A stretch of DNA of 64,000 bases from Winogradskyella helgolandensis. GTDB taxonomy: Bacteria; Bacteroidota; Bacteroidia; Flavobacteriales; Flavobacteriaceae. Positions 28,885-38,781 of the stretch are shown here, one piece after another (the stretch's first letter is position 1; every line of letters begins with the position of its first letter). Both the position numbers and the translations under genes were made by a program. Where the stretch lies: positions 4,229,501 to 4,293,500 of the forward strand of contig NZ_JABFHO010000001.1 in the NCBI RefSeq assembly GCF_013404085.1. The letters run 5' to 3'. The notes beneath the pieces were generated by a model that searched no databases, was not told the origin of the DNA, and saw nothing but the letters and a program-made list of their open reading frames with translations.

Positions 28885-29029
28885 TCTTAAAAATCTTGCT
28901 TAATTGATTGGCAAATTTAAGGAATATTCAAAAATCTAAAGCAATAATCAATAATTATCTAAAACTTAAAGAAAATATGTAAAACTCTCAATTTTAATTA
29001 CTTTTATCAATTCATTCAATATCAATTTT

Positions 29030-29884
29030 ATGCATAAAATCACTTTACTTATTCATTGCTCGGATCAACCGAATATTATTGCTTCGGTGACCAATTTTAT
29101 GGCTTCAAACGAAGGGAATATAGTTTACATCGATCAGCATGTTGATAGAGAGCAAAATATCTTTTTTATGCGTCTGGAATGTGAATTTTCTTCAAGTTCA
29201 TTTTCACTTGAAAAATTTAAACAACTATTTAATTCTGATTTAGCTGAAAAATTTCAATTAAGTTGGAAAATCCATTCGGCTGAACGTAAACCAAAAATGG
29301 CTTTATTTGTTTCAAAATACGATCATTGCTTGTATGATATTTTAGGGCGTTATAATTCGGGCGAATTGTTTTTAGAAATTCCTTTTATTTTAAGCAACCA
29401 TCTCGATTTAAAACCGATAGCAGACAGTTTCAACATTCCTTTTTATCATGTTCCTGTTACAAAAGCGACGAAGCATGATGCTGAACAAGAGCAGTTGAAT
29501 TTATTGGAAACCCATCAAATTGATTTTATAGTTTTAGCGCGCTATATGCAAATTGTTTCTGAAACTTTGATTGATAAATATCCAAACCGAATCATAAATA
29601 TTCATCATTCCTTCTTACCTGCTTTTATTGGCGCAAAGCCTTACCATTCGGCCTATAAACGCGGTGTAAAAATCATTGGAGCGACTAGTCATTATATTAC
29701 TGAAGAGCTGGATGCAGGACCAATTATAGAGCAAGATGTGGCACACGTGTCGCATACGTTTTCAATTAAAGATTTAATAGCCAAAGGACGTGATTTAGAA
29801 AAAATTGTGTTGTCTAATGCTATAAAACTTCATGCGAATAGAAAAGTGATGGTGTATAACAATAAGACAATAATATTCTCTTAA
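29030..29884 (+). CDS. purU: Formyltetrahydrofolate deformylase
   Basis: This hydrolyses 10-formyl-tetrahydrofolate to formate and tetrahydrofolate, balancing one-carbon pools and feeding purine synthesis. The 284-residue protein has an N-terminal ACT domain (1-80) and a C-terminal formyltransferase domain. The catalytic Asn190 and His192 are in INIHHSFLP and Asp228 in ELDAGP. The ACT domain separates it from PurN. It stands divergent from icmF. Confidence 0.95.
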   Translation: MHKITLLIHCSDQPNIIASVTNFMASNEGNIVYIDQHVDREQNIFFMRLECEFSSSSFSLEKFKQLFNSDLAEKFQLSWKIHSAERKPKMALFVSKYDHCLYDILGRYNSGELFLEIPFILSNHLDLKPIADSFNIPFYHVPVTKATKHDAEQEQLNLLETHQIDFIVLARYMQIVSETLIDKYPNRIINIHHSFLPAFIGAKPYHSAYKRGVKIIGATSHYITEELDAGPIIEQDVAHVSHTFSIKDLIAKGRDLEKIVLSNAIKLHANRKVMVYNNKTIIFS

Positions 29885-30149
29885 TCAAATTGGTAAAAGA
29901 CAATAAACCTAGCTACAATTTGCTATAAATAAAAAGTATAATTAATTTTATTCGTCTTTTTAAGATTTACTTGCCCCTCCTGAATTTAGTAGTTTCACGA
30001 CATAAATTACCATACTGCTTCGTACTAAAAAACATTAGAACTACAAGTTAATTGTGACTCTTAATAAATAATCGCGTCTCATAATATGTAAGAGGTTAAT
30101 ACCCTTTACTATAAATACAAAATTAATTTATTAACTATTAACTTATTTT

Positions 30150-31250
30150 ATGAAACACAAATTATTATTATTCGTCTGCTTAATTGCTGGAATTGGATTT
30201 TCTCAAGCACAAGGTTTACCTACAAATCCAGAACCAGGTAAATGCTACGTAAAGTGTATTACAAAAGATACCTTTAAAGAAGTTGAAGAAACGATTCAAT
30301 CGTATCCAGCATACACAACGTTACAAGTTACTCCTGCAACATACAAAACGGTTGAAGACCGCGTATTAGTAAAAGAAGCTTCTAAGAAGTTTGTTTACGT
30401 ACCAGCTACCTATGAAAATGTAGATGTCCCTTACGTTAAACAAGAAAGTCGTACAGATTTAAAAGTTGTACCTGCATCCTTTGGAAACGATTCAAGAACT
30501 TTTGAAGTTTACCCAAAAACATCTGGATGGGAATACAAAGTATTAGAAGATTGTCCTTCTGTAAACAAAGATGATTGTGTTGCTGCATGTTTCGTTGAGT
30601 ACCCTTCTCAATTTAAAGATGTTGGTTTTACAACTTTATCTTCTGACGCTAGCACAAATTCTATTCCTGTTGCTGAGCAAAACACAAGTTACAAGAAGCG
30701 TGTTATTAAAACACCATCTAGAATGGATGAAATTGAAATTCCTGCTGAATACACAACGATTAAGAGAAGAGTTATTGATACACCTGCATCTACATCTACA
30801 AATACAATTGCTGCACAATTCAAAACTGTAACAAGAACTGTTTTAGATAAAAAAGGAGGTATTACAACTTGGGAAGAAGTTGATTGTGAATTATTAGATC
30901 CAAATGTATTACCTGTATTTTACCAATCAGGTAGCGCAAGATTAACTGCAGCTTCTAAGAAGACTATTGATGATACTTTATTACCAATTTTAAATGATTC
31001 TAACGTAAGCATTGAAATTATGTCTCATACGGATTCTAACGGAAATGATGATTTCAATCAATCATTATCTCAACAAAGAGCTAATTCTGTAGTTAACTAT
31101 TTAGTATCTAAAGGAATTACAAGAAGTAGATTAACAGCTAAAGGTTTTGGTGAAACTAGATTAACAAATAGATGTTCTAACGGATCTAATTGTTCTGAAG
31201 CACAACATCAAAAAAACAGACGTACGGAATTTAGAGTTTTAAGTAACTAA
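30150..31250 (+). CDS. OmpA-family outer-membrane protein with repeated N-terminal domain
   Basis: This 366-residue protein has a signal peptide ending near SQAQG. The mature N-terminal half repeats a valine- and threonine-rich unit (for example VTPATYKTVEDRVLVKEASK, VPATYENVDVPYVK and IPAEYTTIKRRVIDTPAS). The C-terminal OmpA domain (about 250-366) has LPVFYQSGSARLT, SHTDSNG and the peptidoglycan-binding NRRTEFRVL. It probably tethers the outer membrane to the wall. Codon use is biased as in highly expressed genes, and a strong terminator follows. Confidence 0.92.
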   Translation: MKHKLLLFVCLIAGIGFSQAQGLPTNPEPGKCYVKCITKDTFKEVEETIQSYPAYTTLQVTPATYKTVEDRVLVKEASKKFVYVPATYENVDVPYVKQESRTDLKVVPASFGNDSRTFEVYPKTSGWEYKVLEDCPSVNKDDCVAACFVEYPSQFKDVGFTTLSSDASTNSIPVAEQNTSYKKRVIKTPSRMDEIEIPAEYTTIKRRVIDTPASTSTNTIAAQFKTVTRTVLDKKGGITTWEEVDCELLDPNVLPVFYQSGSARLTAASKKTIDDTLLPILNDSNVSIEIMSHTDSNGNDDFNQSLSQQRANSVVNYLVSKGITRSRLTAKGFGETRLTNRCSNGSNCSEAQHQKNRRTEFRVLSN

Positions 31251-31275
31251 GAATTTAGTATATCATTTATAATAC

Positions 31276-31304
31276 AAAAAGCTCCTTATTAGGAGCTTTT
31301 TTAT
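31276..31304 (+). terminator. Rho-independent terminator after the OmpA-family gene
   Basis: The stem AAAAAGCTCCT and AGGAGCTTTTT encloses TATT and continues into a T-run, 25 bases after the stop codon. Confidence 0.9.
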
Positions 31305-31577
31305 TTGTATAATTTTAATGCTTACCTATGGTTATAAAATATGACAACTATTTTAAGGATTGTATACGCATTGCGTCATCTCATTAATCTAGAATTTCAA
31401 TATTGCTCTTTAGGCTTTTAATATCATTTCGGTTAATGGTTTTTAAAACGTTTATTAAACATCATTCTTTTAAATAAAATTGATCTTTTAGTTTAGACAA
31501 TCACTATTTATGGAAAGACTTTAATATAGCAGATGCTCTAGAGAATAAACATAATCTATAATTAAATAGGCCATGTT
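31305..31577. other. Non-coding gap, nothing recognised
   Basis: This AT-rich spacer lies between the OmpA terminator and the converging thioredoxin-like gene. I see no open frame, RNA gene, repeat or clear hairpin. Confidence 0.5.
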
Positions 31578-32708
31578 TTAAGGTGCAATTTTTTGTATAT
31601 GGTAAACAGGGAACGTTATTTTTTTCTTCTCCGCCTTTATTCCATAATTATCTTCAAGATCTGATTGCATTAATTGAAAAAACTTATAATGAAAATCCCA
31701 ATCATGAAGTGTAAGGCTTATTTCGTTATCATCTGGAACTATTATAGGCATATCTAAAACATAAGCCAATTGATACGCTACGTCTCTTAGAGATACATTA
31801 TCTGCCTTAATTTGGGAATCATCTACTAAATATTGCGCATTATTTTTCCCCCAATCAATTTGATCAGTATTCCAAAATTTCGGGGAATCAACCACAAAAC
31901 TAATACCTTCTCCTTCACTAAATTTTCGTTCAATGTCAAGATTCATTTCAGTAATAAGCTTAACTGCTAAATTTTCATTTTTATCAAAAGGTTTCTTAAA
32001 ATAAATCTCATAATTCATGTCTAAGCCTTCCTCTAACACAATTTGATTTTTATATATTTTTGCCAAATAACTAACAATACGAATTAGTGATCCCGATAAT
32101 TTTAAATAATTAGTCGTATCTGAAATATCTAAATCTTCAAAATTATTTAGAATTGTTTTTATTTCTAAATCTTCTGCTGGCATATAATCATCAATAATCT
32201 CCTCTTCAACTTTTAACACTTTCACCACAGAATTTAGAGCAGATTCACTTTTTTGTTGCCTCAAAAACTTGGAAACCATTTCTTTCTTCAGGTCTGGTGC
32301 ACCTCCTCTCCATAATACTTTTCCATCTGCATTAATTAGAACTCCATCTGGTAAAATTGCTACTTTATAACTATTAAATGTTTCTCCATTATAATCAATA
32401 GCAATAGCCAATTCTGTAGGTTTCCCCTCCAAAAAATGCTCTACTGTTAAAGGGCTCTCTTTTGTAAGGGATATAATATATAAATCATTAGGAAATTGTT
32501 TTTGCAAAACACCTAAATGTTCTTTTGCTGTAATGCATGGACCACACCATGTTGCCCAAAAATCAATAAAATAGAGTTTATTATTATCTGCTGAAGCAAT
32601 TTTTGAGTCTTGAATAAACTCTGACACTTTAATTTGACCGTAAGAATATGTTGCTGTTAGGATGCAAATTATAATTAAAGCAAAGTGTTTCTTTTTTAAA
32701 CAACTCAT
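31578..32708 (-). CDS. TlpA-like thioredoxin fused to a DUF3738-like domain
   Basis: This exported 376-residue protein has a signal peptide (about 1-24) and a thioredoxin fold with the redox pair in WCGPC (Cys55, Cys58). The C-terminal half from about residue 180 resembles DUF3738: GSLIRIVSYLAKIY, VSLRDVAYQLAYVL and the ending LEDNYGIKAEKKKITF. It should act in the periplasm as a thiol-disulfide enzyme with an added binding domain. It converges with ompA and is divergent from the DUF4197 gene. Confidence 0.75.
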   Translation of the reverse strand: MSCLKKKHFALIIICILTATYSYGQIKVSEFIQDSKIASADNNKLYFIDFWATWCGPCITAKEHLGVLQKQFPNDLYIISLTKESPLTVEHFLEGKPTELAIAIDYNGETFNSYKVAILPDGVLINADGKVLWRGGAPDLKKEMVSKFLRQQKSESALNSVVKVLKVEEEIIDDYMPAEDLEIKTILNNFEDLDISDTTNYLKLSGSLIRIVSYLAKIYKNQIVLEEGLDMNYEIYFKKPFDKNENLAVKLITEMNLDIERKFSEGEGISFVVDSPKFWNTDQIDWGKNNAQYLVDDSQIKADNVSLRDVAYQLAYVLDMPIIVPDDNEISLTLHDWDFHYKFFQLMQSDLEDNYGIKAEKKKITFPVYHIQKIAP

Positions 32709-32918
32709 AGGTATAAAATCATTTACTAATGGATAATCAAATACTGTGCTAAAAATAACGTTTTAAATCTTTTGTCTAAAAACTAATAGTATCTAATACA
32801 TAAAAGTACCTTTTATTAATATTAAAACACAATAATTAAATCTAAAGATTCTTTAACTTCAACACTATCTACTATTCTCATAACAAATACACTATAGTGA
32901 GATTTTTAGGCATAAAAC

Positions 32919-32951
32919 TTGAAGTTTTGTAAGCTATATAAATTATCTTTG
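32919..32951 (+). promoter_or_regulatory. Candidate promoter of the DUF4197 gene
   Basis: TTG at 32919-32921 and TATCTTTG at 32944-32951 are 22 bases apart. The -7 element matches TAnnTTTG exactly. It lies 23 bases before the start codon. Confidence 0.45.
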
Positions 32952-32974
32952 CTATCCATTAAAAAACTATAATT

Positions 32975-33685
32975 ATGATGAAAAGAATTTTTGCCTTAGT
33001 ATTAATTTTCAATTTAACAGCATGTGCTGAATTACAACAAGTTGTTGATTCATTACCACAAGGCACAAGTGATGTTCTTGGTAATGCTGATATTGCAGCA
33101 GGATTAAGAGAAGCCTTAGATACAGGAATTGAGAAACAAGTGACTAAATTAACAGCTGAAGATGGTTTCTTTAAAAATGAATTGGTAAAAATTGTTTTAC
33201 CTGAAGAATTACAGAAAGTAGACAGTGCACTTCGTAAAATTGGATTAAGCAGTTTAGCTGATGAAGGTTTAAAAGTTCTTAACAGAGCTGCAGAAGATGC
33301 TGTTTCTGAAGCAACTCCAATATTTGTAAATGCGGTAAAAGATATCACTTTTGATGATGCTAAAAATATTCTTTTAGGAGAAGATAATGCTGCAACATCG
33401 TATTTAACATCAAAAACAGAAACAGACCTTTATAGCAAGTTTAAGCCTGTTATTAATAATTCATTTGCTAAAGTTGGTGCTGATCAAATATGGGCTAATC
33501 TTATTACCAAGTACAATAATATACCTTTAACCAACAATGTAAATCCTGATTTAACGGATTACGTAACACAAGAAGCTTTAAAAGGTGTTTACACTATGAT
33601 TGCCGTTGAAGAAAAAGAAATTAGAACTAAGGTTTCTTCTCGTGGATCAGATTTACTAAAGAAGGTATTTGCCCTACAAGACTAA
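32975..33685 (+). CDS. DUF4197-family lipoprotein
   Basis: This 236-residue protein begins with a lipoprotein signal peptide (LTAC, with Cys17 as the likely lipidated residue). The rest is the DUF4197 domain: GLREALDTGIEKQVTKL, FFKNELVKIVLPEELQKV and YVTQEALKGVYTMIAVEEKE. It is mostly helical. The family function is unknown. An in-frame ATG one codon later is equally possible as the start. Confidence 0.88.
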   Translation: MMKRIFALVLIFNLTACAELQQVVDSLPQGTSDVLGNADIAAGLREALDTGIEKQVTKLTAEDGFFKNELVKIVLPEELQKVDSALRKIGLSSLADEGLKVLNRAAEDAVSEATPIFVNAVKDITFDDAKNILLGEDNAATSYLTSKTETDLYSKFKPVINNSFAKVGADQIWANLITKYNNIPLTNNVNPDLTDYVTQEALKGVYTMIAVEEKEIRTKVSSRGSDLLKKVFALQD

Positions 33686-33784
33686 ATAAATATTGCTCAA
33701 ACCAATTTGTTATTTTTTATATAAAAAACAATTTTTCTTGCTAAATTTTAGTAATTTACTAACGTAATCTATTAAAATTTAGCA

Positions 33785-33991
33785 GTGAGCAATTCAGACA
33801 AGTTATTAAAAAAGAAAATAAAACTTAAAAAAAAGTATTTTCAACTTATTGAAGATGCATATAATTTAAGACAAACAGACCACGCGTTAAGTGATTTTTC
33901 TGAATACAAAGCCACTAAAATCTTATACAAGATTAATAAATTAGAGTTTGTGTTCAATGGTTCTGATCTTCAAATGAACCAACTTAATTAA
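33785..33991 (+). CDS. Small basic protein, possibly Lacal_2735-like
   Basis: This 68-residue protein starts with GTG. It opens with a lysine-rich stretch (KLLKKKIKLKKKYFQLIEDA), then a second helix, and has no signal peptide. Size and layout resemble the small Lacal_2735 proteins of Flavobacteriaceae, recognised from memory and not certain. It follows the DUF4197 gene by 100 bases on the same strand. Confidence 0.5.
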   Translation: MSNSDKLLKKKIKLKKKYFQLIEDAYNLRQTDHALSDFSEYKATKILYKINKLEFVFNGSDLQMNQLN

Positions 33992-34059
33992 AACACACTT
34001 AATTATATCCTAACATTAGCATAACCTTCAAAACGAGTAAACTTATCATCTTTGCAGTG

Positions 34060-34136
34060 CAAAAGATTGAGTTAGTAAGATCTTAGAATAGTTAGTTTTG
34101 AAGTCGGTATTGTAGTTAGGTATCGACTTTTTTGTG
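34060..34136 (+). ncRNA. Candidate small RNA or terminated leader
   Basis: A -7-like element, CATCTTTG, ends near 34054. About 80 bases follow with no open frame, ending in a hairpin (AAGTCGGTA at 34101-34109 and TATCGACTT at 34121-34129, one wobble pair) and a T-run. The hairpin may simply terminate the upstream small gene. The RNA call is tentative. Confidence 0.25.
34101..34134 (+). terminator. Rho-independent terminator between converging genes
   Basis: A 9-bp stem with one wobble pair and an 11-base loop is followed by a run of T on the plus strand. It ends plus-strand transcription just before the converging BtuF-like gene. Confidence 0.65.
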
Positions 34137-34137
34137 T

Positions 34138-34914
34138 TTAAATATGAAGTGTTTTAAAATAAGAATACGACTTTAACAAGCGACTACCATACCACGAAAA
34201 CAACTCACCATCCACAATTTTAATCGTCTTTTCCGGAAATTTCTTTTGAAATTCTAAAATATGCTCCGCTTTAAACGGAAATGGTTCACTAGACAAAAAA
34301 ATGAAATCTGCTTCCTTTAATTTTGAGTTATTTAAATCGATTTCTGGATAACGTTTTTCGTCTTCAAAAACATTTATAAAACCAGCTTCTTTAATCATAA
34401 CATCTATAAAGTTCTCTGAGGCTGCAACCATCCAAGGTTGTTGCCAAATAAAATACGCTACTTTTAATTTCTTTTTATCTTGAAATTGAAGTTGAAATGC
34501 TTCGCGTTCTAATTGAATATTTGAGACTAAAGTTGACGTTGTCCTTTTAATATCGAAAATTTCCCCATACATATTAATGAGCTCAAAGCAATCATCTAAA
34601 TTATAAATATCACTAATATAGATTGGAGCTATTTCTTCTAAACTTTCAATAATCTCCTTTGTATTTTCCTCTTTATTACATAAAATAATATCTGGACACA
34701 GTGCTTTTATTTTCTCAATATTGATTTGTTTTGTACCTCCAACAACGGCTTTAGACATTCTAAGATGTTTTGGATGTACGCAAAACTTTGTCACACCAAC
34801 AATTGACGCTTCTAATCCTAAATCGACTAATAATTCGGTTTGTGATGGCACTAATGAGATGATGCGTTTTGGTGTTTTATTAAGTTGAATATCTCTTTTG
34901 AGTTGGTCTTTCAT
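34138..34914 (-). CDS. BtuF-like helical-backbone metal-receptor protein
   Basis: This 258-residue protein is of the periplasmic-binding class III fold used for cobalamin and siderophores (KRIISLVPSQTELLVDLGL, then VGVTKFCVHP and CPDIILCNKEEN). No signal peptide is evident, so it may be cytoplasmic or exported another way. Cytoplasmic relatives of this kind are frequent in Bacteroidota (from memory). No transporter genes adjoin it. The ligand is unknown. It follows pyrF on the same strand after 93 bases. Confidence 0.75.
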   Translation of the reverse strand: MKDQLKRDIQLNKTPKRIISLVPSQTELLVDLGLEASIVGVTKFCVHPKHLRMSKAVVGGTKQINIEKIKALCPDIILCNKEENTKEIIESLEEIAPIYISDIYNLDDCFELINMYGEIFDIKRTTSTLVSNIQLEREAFQLQFQDKKKLKVAYFIWQQPWMVAASENFIDVMIKEAGFINVFEDEKRYPEIDLNNSKLKEADFIFLSSEPFPFKAEHILEFQKKFPEKTIKIVDGELFSWYGSRLLKSYSYFKTLHI

Positions 34915-35007
34915 CTTATTAGTTTTATAGCTTACTTTTGGGAAAAATGGTTTTCAGCCGCAGTTTTCAGACTTACTCATACGGGAACACTGAGACTGAG
35001 ACTGAGA

Positions 35008-35823
35008 TTATAAACTCAGAATTTCTGCCATCTGCACCTGTAATTCTTCGGCTTTCTCAGCAGCAGCTTCGGCAAAATTTTCATCTTGAGAGGCGTAAAT
35101 AATGCCTCGAGACGAATTAATTAATAAACCAACAGAGTCATTCATTCCATATTTACAAACATCTTGAAGATTTCCACCTTGCGCTCCAACTCCAGGTACT
35201 AACAAAAAGCTATCTGGAATTATTTTTCTAATATCTCCTAAAAACTCGGCTTTAGTCGCGCCAACTACATACATTAAGTTTTCAGAATTCTTCCAAGATT
35301 TTGAGGTTTCTAAAACTTGTTTATACAACTCAACACCATCAACCATTTTGGTTTGAAAATCAAATGCTCCTTGATTGGATGTTAAGGCCAAAAGAATCGT
35401 GTGCTTATCCTTAAAGGCTAGAAAAGGCTCCACTGAATCTTTTCCCATATAAGGAGCAACAGTAACACTATCAAAGCCTAAATCTTCAAAAAATGCTTTA
35501 GCGTACATCGTACTTGTATTCCCAATATCTCCACGTTTTGCGTCAGCGATTGTATAAATTTCAGGATGGTTTTCGTTGAGATAGTTGATTGTTTTTTCTA
35601 GAGCTTGCCAACCTTTTATACCGTAAGCTTCATAAAATGCTGTGTTGGGTTTATAAGCCACACAAAGGTGATGTGTCGCATCAATAATAGCCTTATTAAA
35701 AGCGAAGATGGGATCTTCTTCTTTTAATAAATGCTTTGGAATTTTATTTAAATCGACGTCTAATCCTATGCAAAGGAAGGATTTCTTTTTATGTATTTGT
35801 TGTGTAAGTTCGTTCGTTGTCAT
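35008..35823 (-). CDS. pyrF: Orotidine 5'-phosphate decarboxylase (type 2)
   Basis: This catalyses the last step of UMP synthesis. The 271-residue protein belongs to the longer bacterial type 2 group. The catalytic charged network is in [11 protein letters not shown] (Asp94, Lys96, Asp99). [12 protein letters not shown] near the N-terminus and VPGVGAQGG near the end are typical. Its start overlaps the lepB stop by 4 bases, so it is translated as part of the lepB-pyrF unit. Confidence 0.95.
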   Translation of the reverse strand: MTTNELTQQIHKKKSFLCIGLDVDLNKIPKHLLKEEDPIFAFNKAIIDATHHLCVAYKPNTAFYEAYGIKGWQALEKTINYLNENHPEIYTIADAKRGDIGNTSTMYAKAFFEDLGFDSVTVAPYMGKDSVEPFLAFKDKHTILLALTSNQGAFDFQTKMVDGVELYKQVLETSKSWKNSENLMYVVGATKAEFLGDIRKIIPDSFLLVPGVGAQGGNLQDVCKYGMNDSVGLLINSSRGIIYASQDENFAEAAAEKAEELQVQMAEILSL

Positions 35824-36491
35824 TTATAAGTTAATAAAACAGTTCCTAAAATTTCATCTTCATCTACAAGACCTCTGTATCTGGAATCAAGTGAATTATC
35901 CCTATTATCACCAGAGAAAAAGTATTTTCCATTTGGTAATACTATTGGTCCAAAGTTACTTACCGTCCAATATTGATGTGCTTCAAAAATTTCTTTTGAA
36001 AGATTCGAATTTCCTCTATTAGTTATTCTATCCAATTGAATAGGCAATTTTTCAACAAATGAATCATCTAAAAAGGCAGTTATAGAATCACTAAAGTGAT
36101 ACTTAAAAAATTCTGTATCATTGATTCGATCTTTAACATAAGTATCGAATACAATTGGCGAGATTTTATACCCAAATCTTAAGTCAATATTCTCATCTAT
36201 ATTTATATTGTTAACATAGTAATAACCATTTTTACATTCTAAGGTATCACCAGGTTGCGCTATTAATCGTTTAACAATAGTCCAACCATCTAAACTATCC
36301 GAAAATTTGAAATAAGCAAAATCAAGTCGATCAGGTCTTTTTAAACTAGAGCCAATTATTCTAGAACCAACAGTTAAGGTCGGTTCATTTGAACTTGAGG
36401 GTATTGCATAAACTCTAAATACCCCAGACATTCTAAACAGAATGTATAAAACAACTAAAATTGCTATTGCAAAAAGTACTTTTTTCTTCAT
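35820..36491 (-). CDS. lepB: Signal peptidase I
   Basis: This membrane-bound serine protease removes signal peptides on the outer face of the inner membrane. The 223-residue protein has one N-terminal membrane helix (about 5-20). The catalytic serine is probably Ser34 in SSNEPTL, the general-base lysine Lys74 in [10 protein letters not shown], and box E is [13 protein letters not shown] near the C-terminus. It lies 29 bases downstream of prfA and overlaps pyrF. Confidence 0.92.
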   Translation of the reverse strand: MKKKVLFAIAILVVLYILFRMSGVFRVYAIPSSSNEPTLTVGSRIIGSSLKRPDRLDFAYFKFSDSLDGWTIVKRLIAQPGDTLECKNGYYYVNNINIDENIDLRFGYKISPIVFDTYVKDRINDTEFFKYHFSDSITAFLDDSFVEKLPIQLDRITNRGNSNLSKEIFEAHQYWTVSNFGPIVLPNGKYFFSGDNRDNSLDSRYRGLVDEDEILGTVLLTYK

Positions 36492-36520
36492 AAAAAAAGC
36501 CTCTATAAAGAGGCTTCAAT

Positions 36521-37600
36521 TTAAATTACATCATCATTAGCCTTTAACAACTCTGTGTTTTCGGCTAACATTAATTCGTCTATTATTTTTTGAATATCAC
36601 CATTAATGATATTTTGCAAATCGTAAAGCGTTAAACCTGGCACTCTATGATCCGTAACACGACCTTGTGGATAGTTGTAGGTCCTAATCTTAGCAGATCT
36701 ATCACCAGAACTTACCATACTTTTACGTTTCTCTGAATCTGCTGCTTGTTGCTTCGCTAATTCTAAATCGTATAAACGCGAACGTAACACCTTTAAAGCT
36801 TTTTCTAAGTTTTTATGAGATGATTTCTGATCTTGGCAACTTACAATCATTCCTGTTGGTTCGTGGTGTAGCTTAATAGCCGAGTAGGTTGTGTTTACTG
36901 ATTGACCTCCAGGACCTGTTGATGTAGTACGCTCAATTCGAACTTCAGTCATGTCTAATTCATAATCAAACTCTTCAGCTTCCGGTAATACCATAACCGT
37001 TGCTGCACTAGTATGCACACGACCTTGAGTTTCTGTCTGTGGTACACGTTGTACACGATGCACACCAGCTTCAAACTTTAATGTTCCATAAACATCTTCA
37101 CCAGACACTTCAAAAATAATTTCTTTAAAACCACCAGAAGTACCATCACTCTGACTCACCACATCGACTCTCCAGCCTTTATCGCTACAGTATTTTGAAT
37201 ACATTCTGTATAAATCACCTGCAAAAATACTGGCTTCATCTCCACCTGTACCTGCTCTAACCTCAACAACGACATTTTTAGCATCGTCTGGATCTTTAGG
37301 AATCAACATAAATCGAATTTCTTCCTCAAGCTTCTCAATCGTTTCTTCAGCTTCTTCAAGTTGCATTTTAGCCATATCTACCATTTCGGCATCAGAACCA
37401 TCTGCAATAATTTCTTCGGCTTCAGCAACATTATCTAAGGCTTCTTTATAAATTTCTCCTTTATCTACAATTAACTTAAGATCCTTGTACTCCTTCATCA
37501 GCTTAGTGTAGCGCTGCTGATCTGATATAATATCTGGTTGAATGATTAGATCATTGATCTCATCAAAGCGTTGTTTTATAATCTGTATTTTCTCTAACAT
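36521..37600 (-). CDS. prfA: Peptide chain release factor 1
   Basis: This recognises UAA and UAG stop codons and triggers peptide release. The 359-residue protein is full length, with the catalytic GGQ in [10 protein letters not shown] and a C-terminal RF-1 domain ([15 protein letters not shown]). It is the first gene of a likely prfA-lepB-pyrF unit on the minus strand. The 5' flank (37601-37822) is AT-rich with no feature I can name. Confidence 0.97.
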   Translation of the reverse strand: MLEKIQIIKQRFDEINDLIIQPDIISDQQRYTKLMKEYKDLKLIVDKGEIYKEALDNVAEAEEIIADGSDAEMVDMAKMQLEEAEETIEKLEEEIRFMLIPKDPDDAKNVVVEVRAGTGGDEASIFAGDLYRMYSKYCSDKGWRVDVVSQSDGTSGGFKEIIFEVSGEDVYGTLKFEAGVHRVQRVPQTETQGRVHTSAATVMVLPEAEEFDYELDMTEVRIERTTSTGPGGQSVNTTYSAIKLHHEPTGMIVSCQDQKSSHKNLEKALKVLRSRLYDLELAKQQAADSEKRKSMVSSGDRSAKIRTYNYPQGRVTDHRVPGLTLYDLQNIINGDIQKIIDELMLAENTELLKANDDVI

Positions 37601-37822
37601 CTATCTTCAAAAATTGAAGTTCAAAAATACAATTTTTTTAAGATATAAGACCGCTTCGCTTTTAGAATAAAGAACAAAGACTTGTAAGTTTTAAATGACA
37701 CAAATTCGCTCTTTCAGAGACCCTTATTAAAATCGATATGCAACTAAAACATATTAAGAAAAGTTATAGCCGAAAACATATTTTAAAAATAAAATGCATA
37801 AAACAAACGTTACCTATATAGT

Positions 37823-38110
37823 ATGTATCGATTCCTAGCTATACTTACATTTTACAGACCGTTTGTGGTTTGGTCATTTATTGCGAATGCTATTATAGGT
37901 TTTTTTAATCCACTTATAGCACCTGCATTGGTAACCAAACTATTTCTTACGGTTTTTGCATGGTATTACGTGAGTGAAACTCCAAATAAACGAAAATTAA
38001 CTTTTTATAAAAATTTAGGCATTTCTACTTTAAGGCTTTTTTCCGTTATATTTATTTTAGACTGTATTTTAACCATTATTTTTATTACCATACTTAAAGA
38101 ATTCACCTGA
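37823..38110 (+). CDS. Small hypothetical membrane protein
   Basis: This 95-residue protein has three likely membrane helices (about 12-30, 32-49 and 69-90). It starts MYRFLAILTFYRPFVVWSF and lies 6 bases before an ABC ATPase gene on the same strand. It may be the membrane partner of that ATPase, although it is far shorter than a normal permease. No family was recognised. Confidence 0.6.
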   Translation: MYRFLAILTFYRPFVVWSFIANAIIGFFNPLIAPALVTKLFLTVFAWYYVSETPNKRKLTFYKNLGISTLRLFSVIFILDCILTIIFITILKEFT

Positions 38111-38116
38111 TACTAA

Positions 38117-38776
38117 ATGATATTTGAATTAGATAATGTAGAACTTTACTTTAAGAACAAGCGCATTTTAAACGGTATTTATCTCAAAGCTGAAACTGGA
38201 CAAGTAACAGCAATTTTAGGTAGAAATGGCTGTGGAAAAAGTAGTTTACTCAACATTGCTTTTGGAAATCTAAAACCAAAATACATGCTGATAAGGCTAG
38301 ATGGCAAACCGCTTTTAAAGCCTTTATACGCTACAGGAATTGCTGTTTATTTACCACAGTATAATTTTATTCCAAGTGAAGTAACACTAGCGTTTGTTTT
38401 TAAATTATATGCTATAGACTGGAACATTTTTATTGAAAATTTCGAAGCATTTTCTATATACAAAACTGCGAGATTCAATGCCTTATCAGGAGGCGAAAGA
38501 CGTATTATAGAAACCTATATTATTCTAAAAACTAAAAGTGAAATCGTATTTTTAGACGAGCCTTTTTCGCATTTATCACCATTACATATAGACACGGTAA
38601 AACAACTTATCGAAGAAGAAAAAAAAGAGAAAGCTATTATTATTTCAGATCATATGTATCAACATATCATTGAAGCTTCTGACACCATTTATCTTTTAGA
38701 TAGTGGCACCACAAAGAAGGTTGAAAAGCTCACAGAGCTTGAAGACTATAAGTATTTAAGTGAAGGTACTTTATAA
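38117..38776 (+). CDS. ABC transporter ATP-binding protein
   Basis: This 219-residue cytoplasmic ATPase has Walker A GRNGCGKSS (about 35-43), signature LSGGERR (about 120-126), Walker B IVFLDEP and the switch His in ISDHMYQH. The Q-loop reads YLPQYN. It follows a 95-residue membrane protein with a 6-base gap. No substrate-binding protein or full permease is adjacent, so the cargo is unknown. Confidence 0.85.
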   Translation: MIFELDNVELYFKNKRILNGIYLKAETGQVTAILGRNGCGKSSLLNIAFGNLKPKYMLIRLDGKPLLKPLYATGIAVYLPQYNFIPSEVTLAFVFKLYAIDWNIFIENFEAFSIYKTARFNALSGGERRIIETYIILKTKSEIVFLDEPFSHLSPLHIDTVKQLIEEEKKEKAIIISDHMYQHIIEASDTIYLLDSGTTKKVEKLTELEDYKYLSEGTL

Positions 38777-38781
38777 AATAA

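Noticed and set aside
28885..29029. Cobalamin riboswitch in front of icmF
   Set aside because: The gap is only 145 bp of AT-rich sequence without the conserved B12-box or the expected stems.
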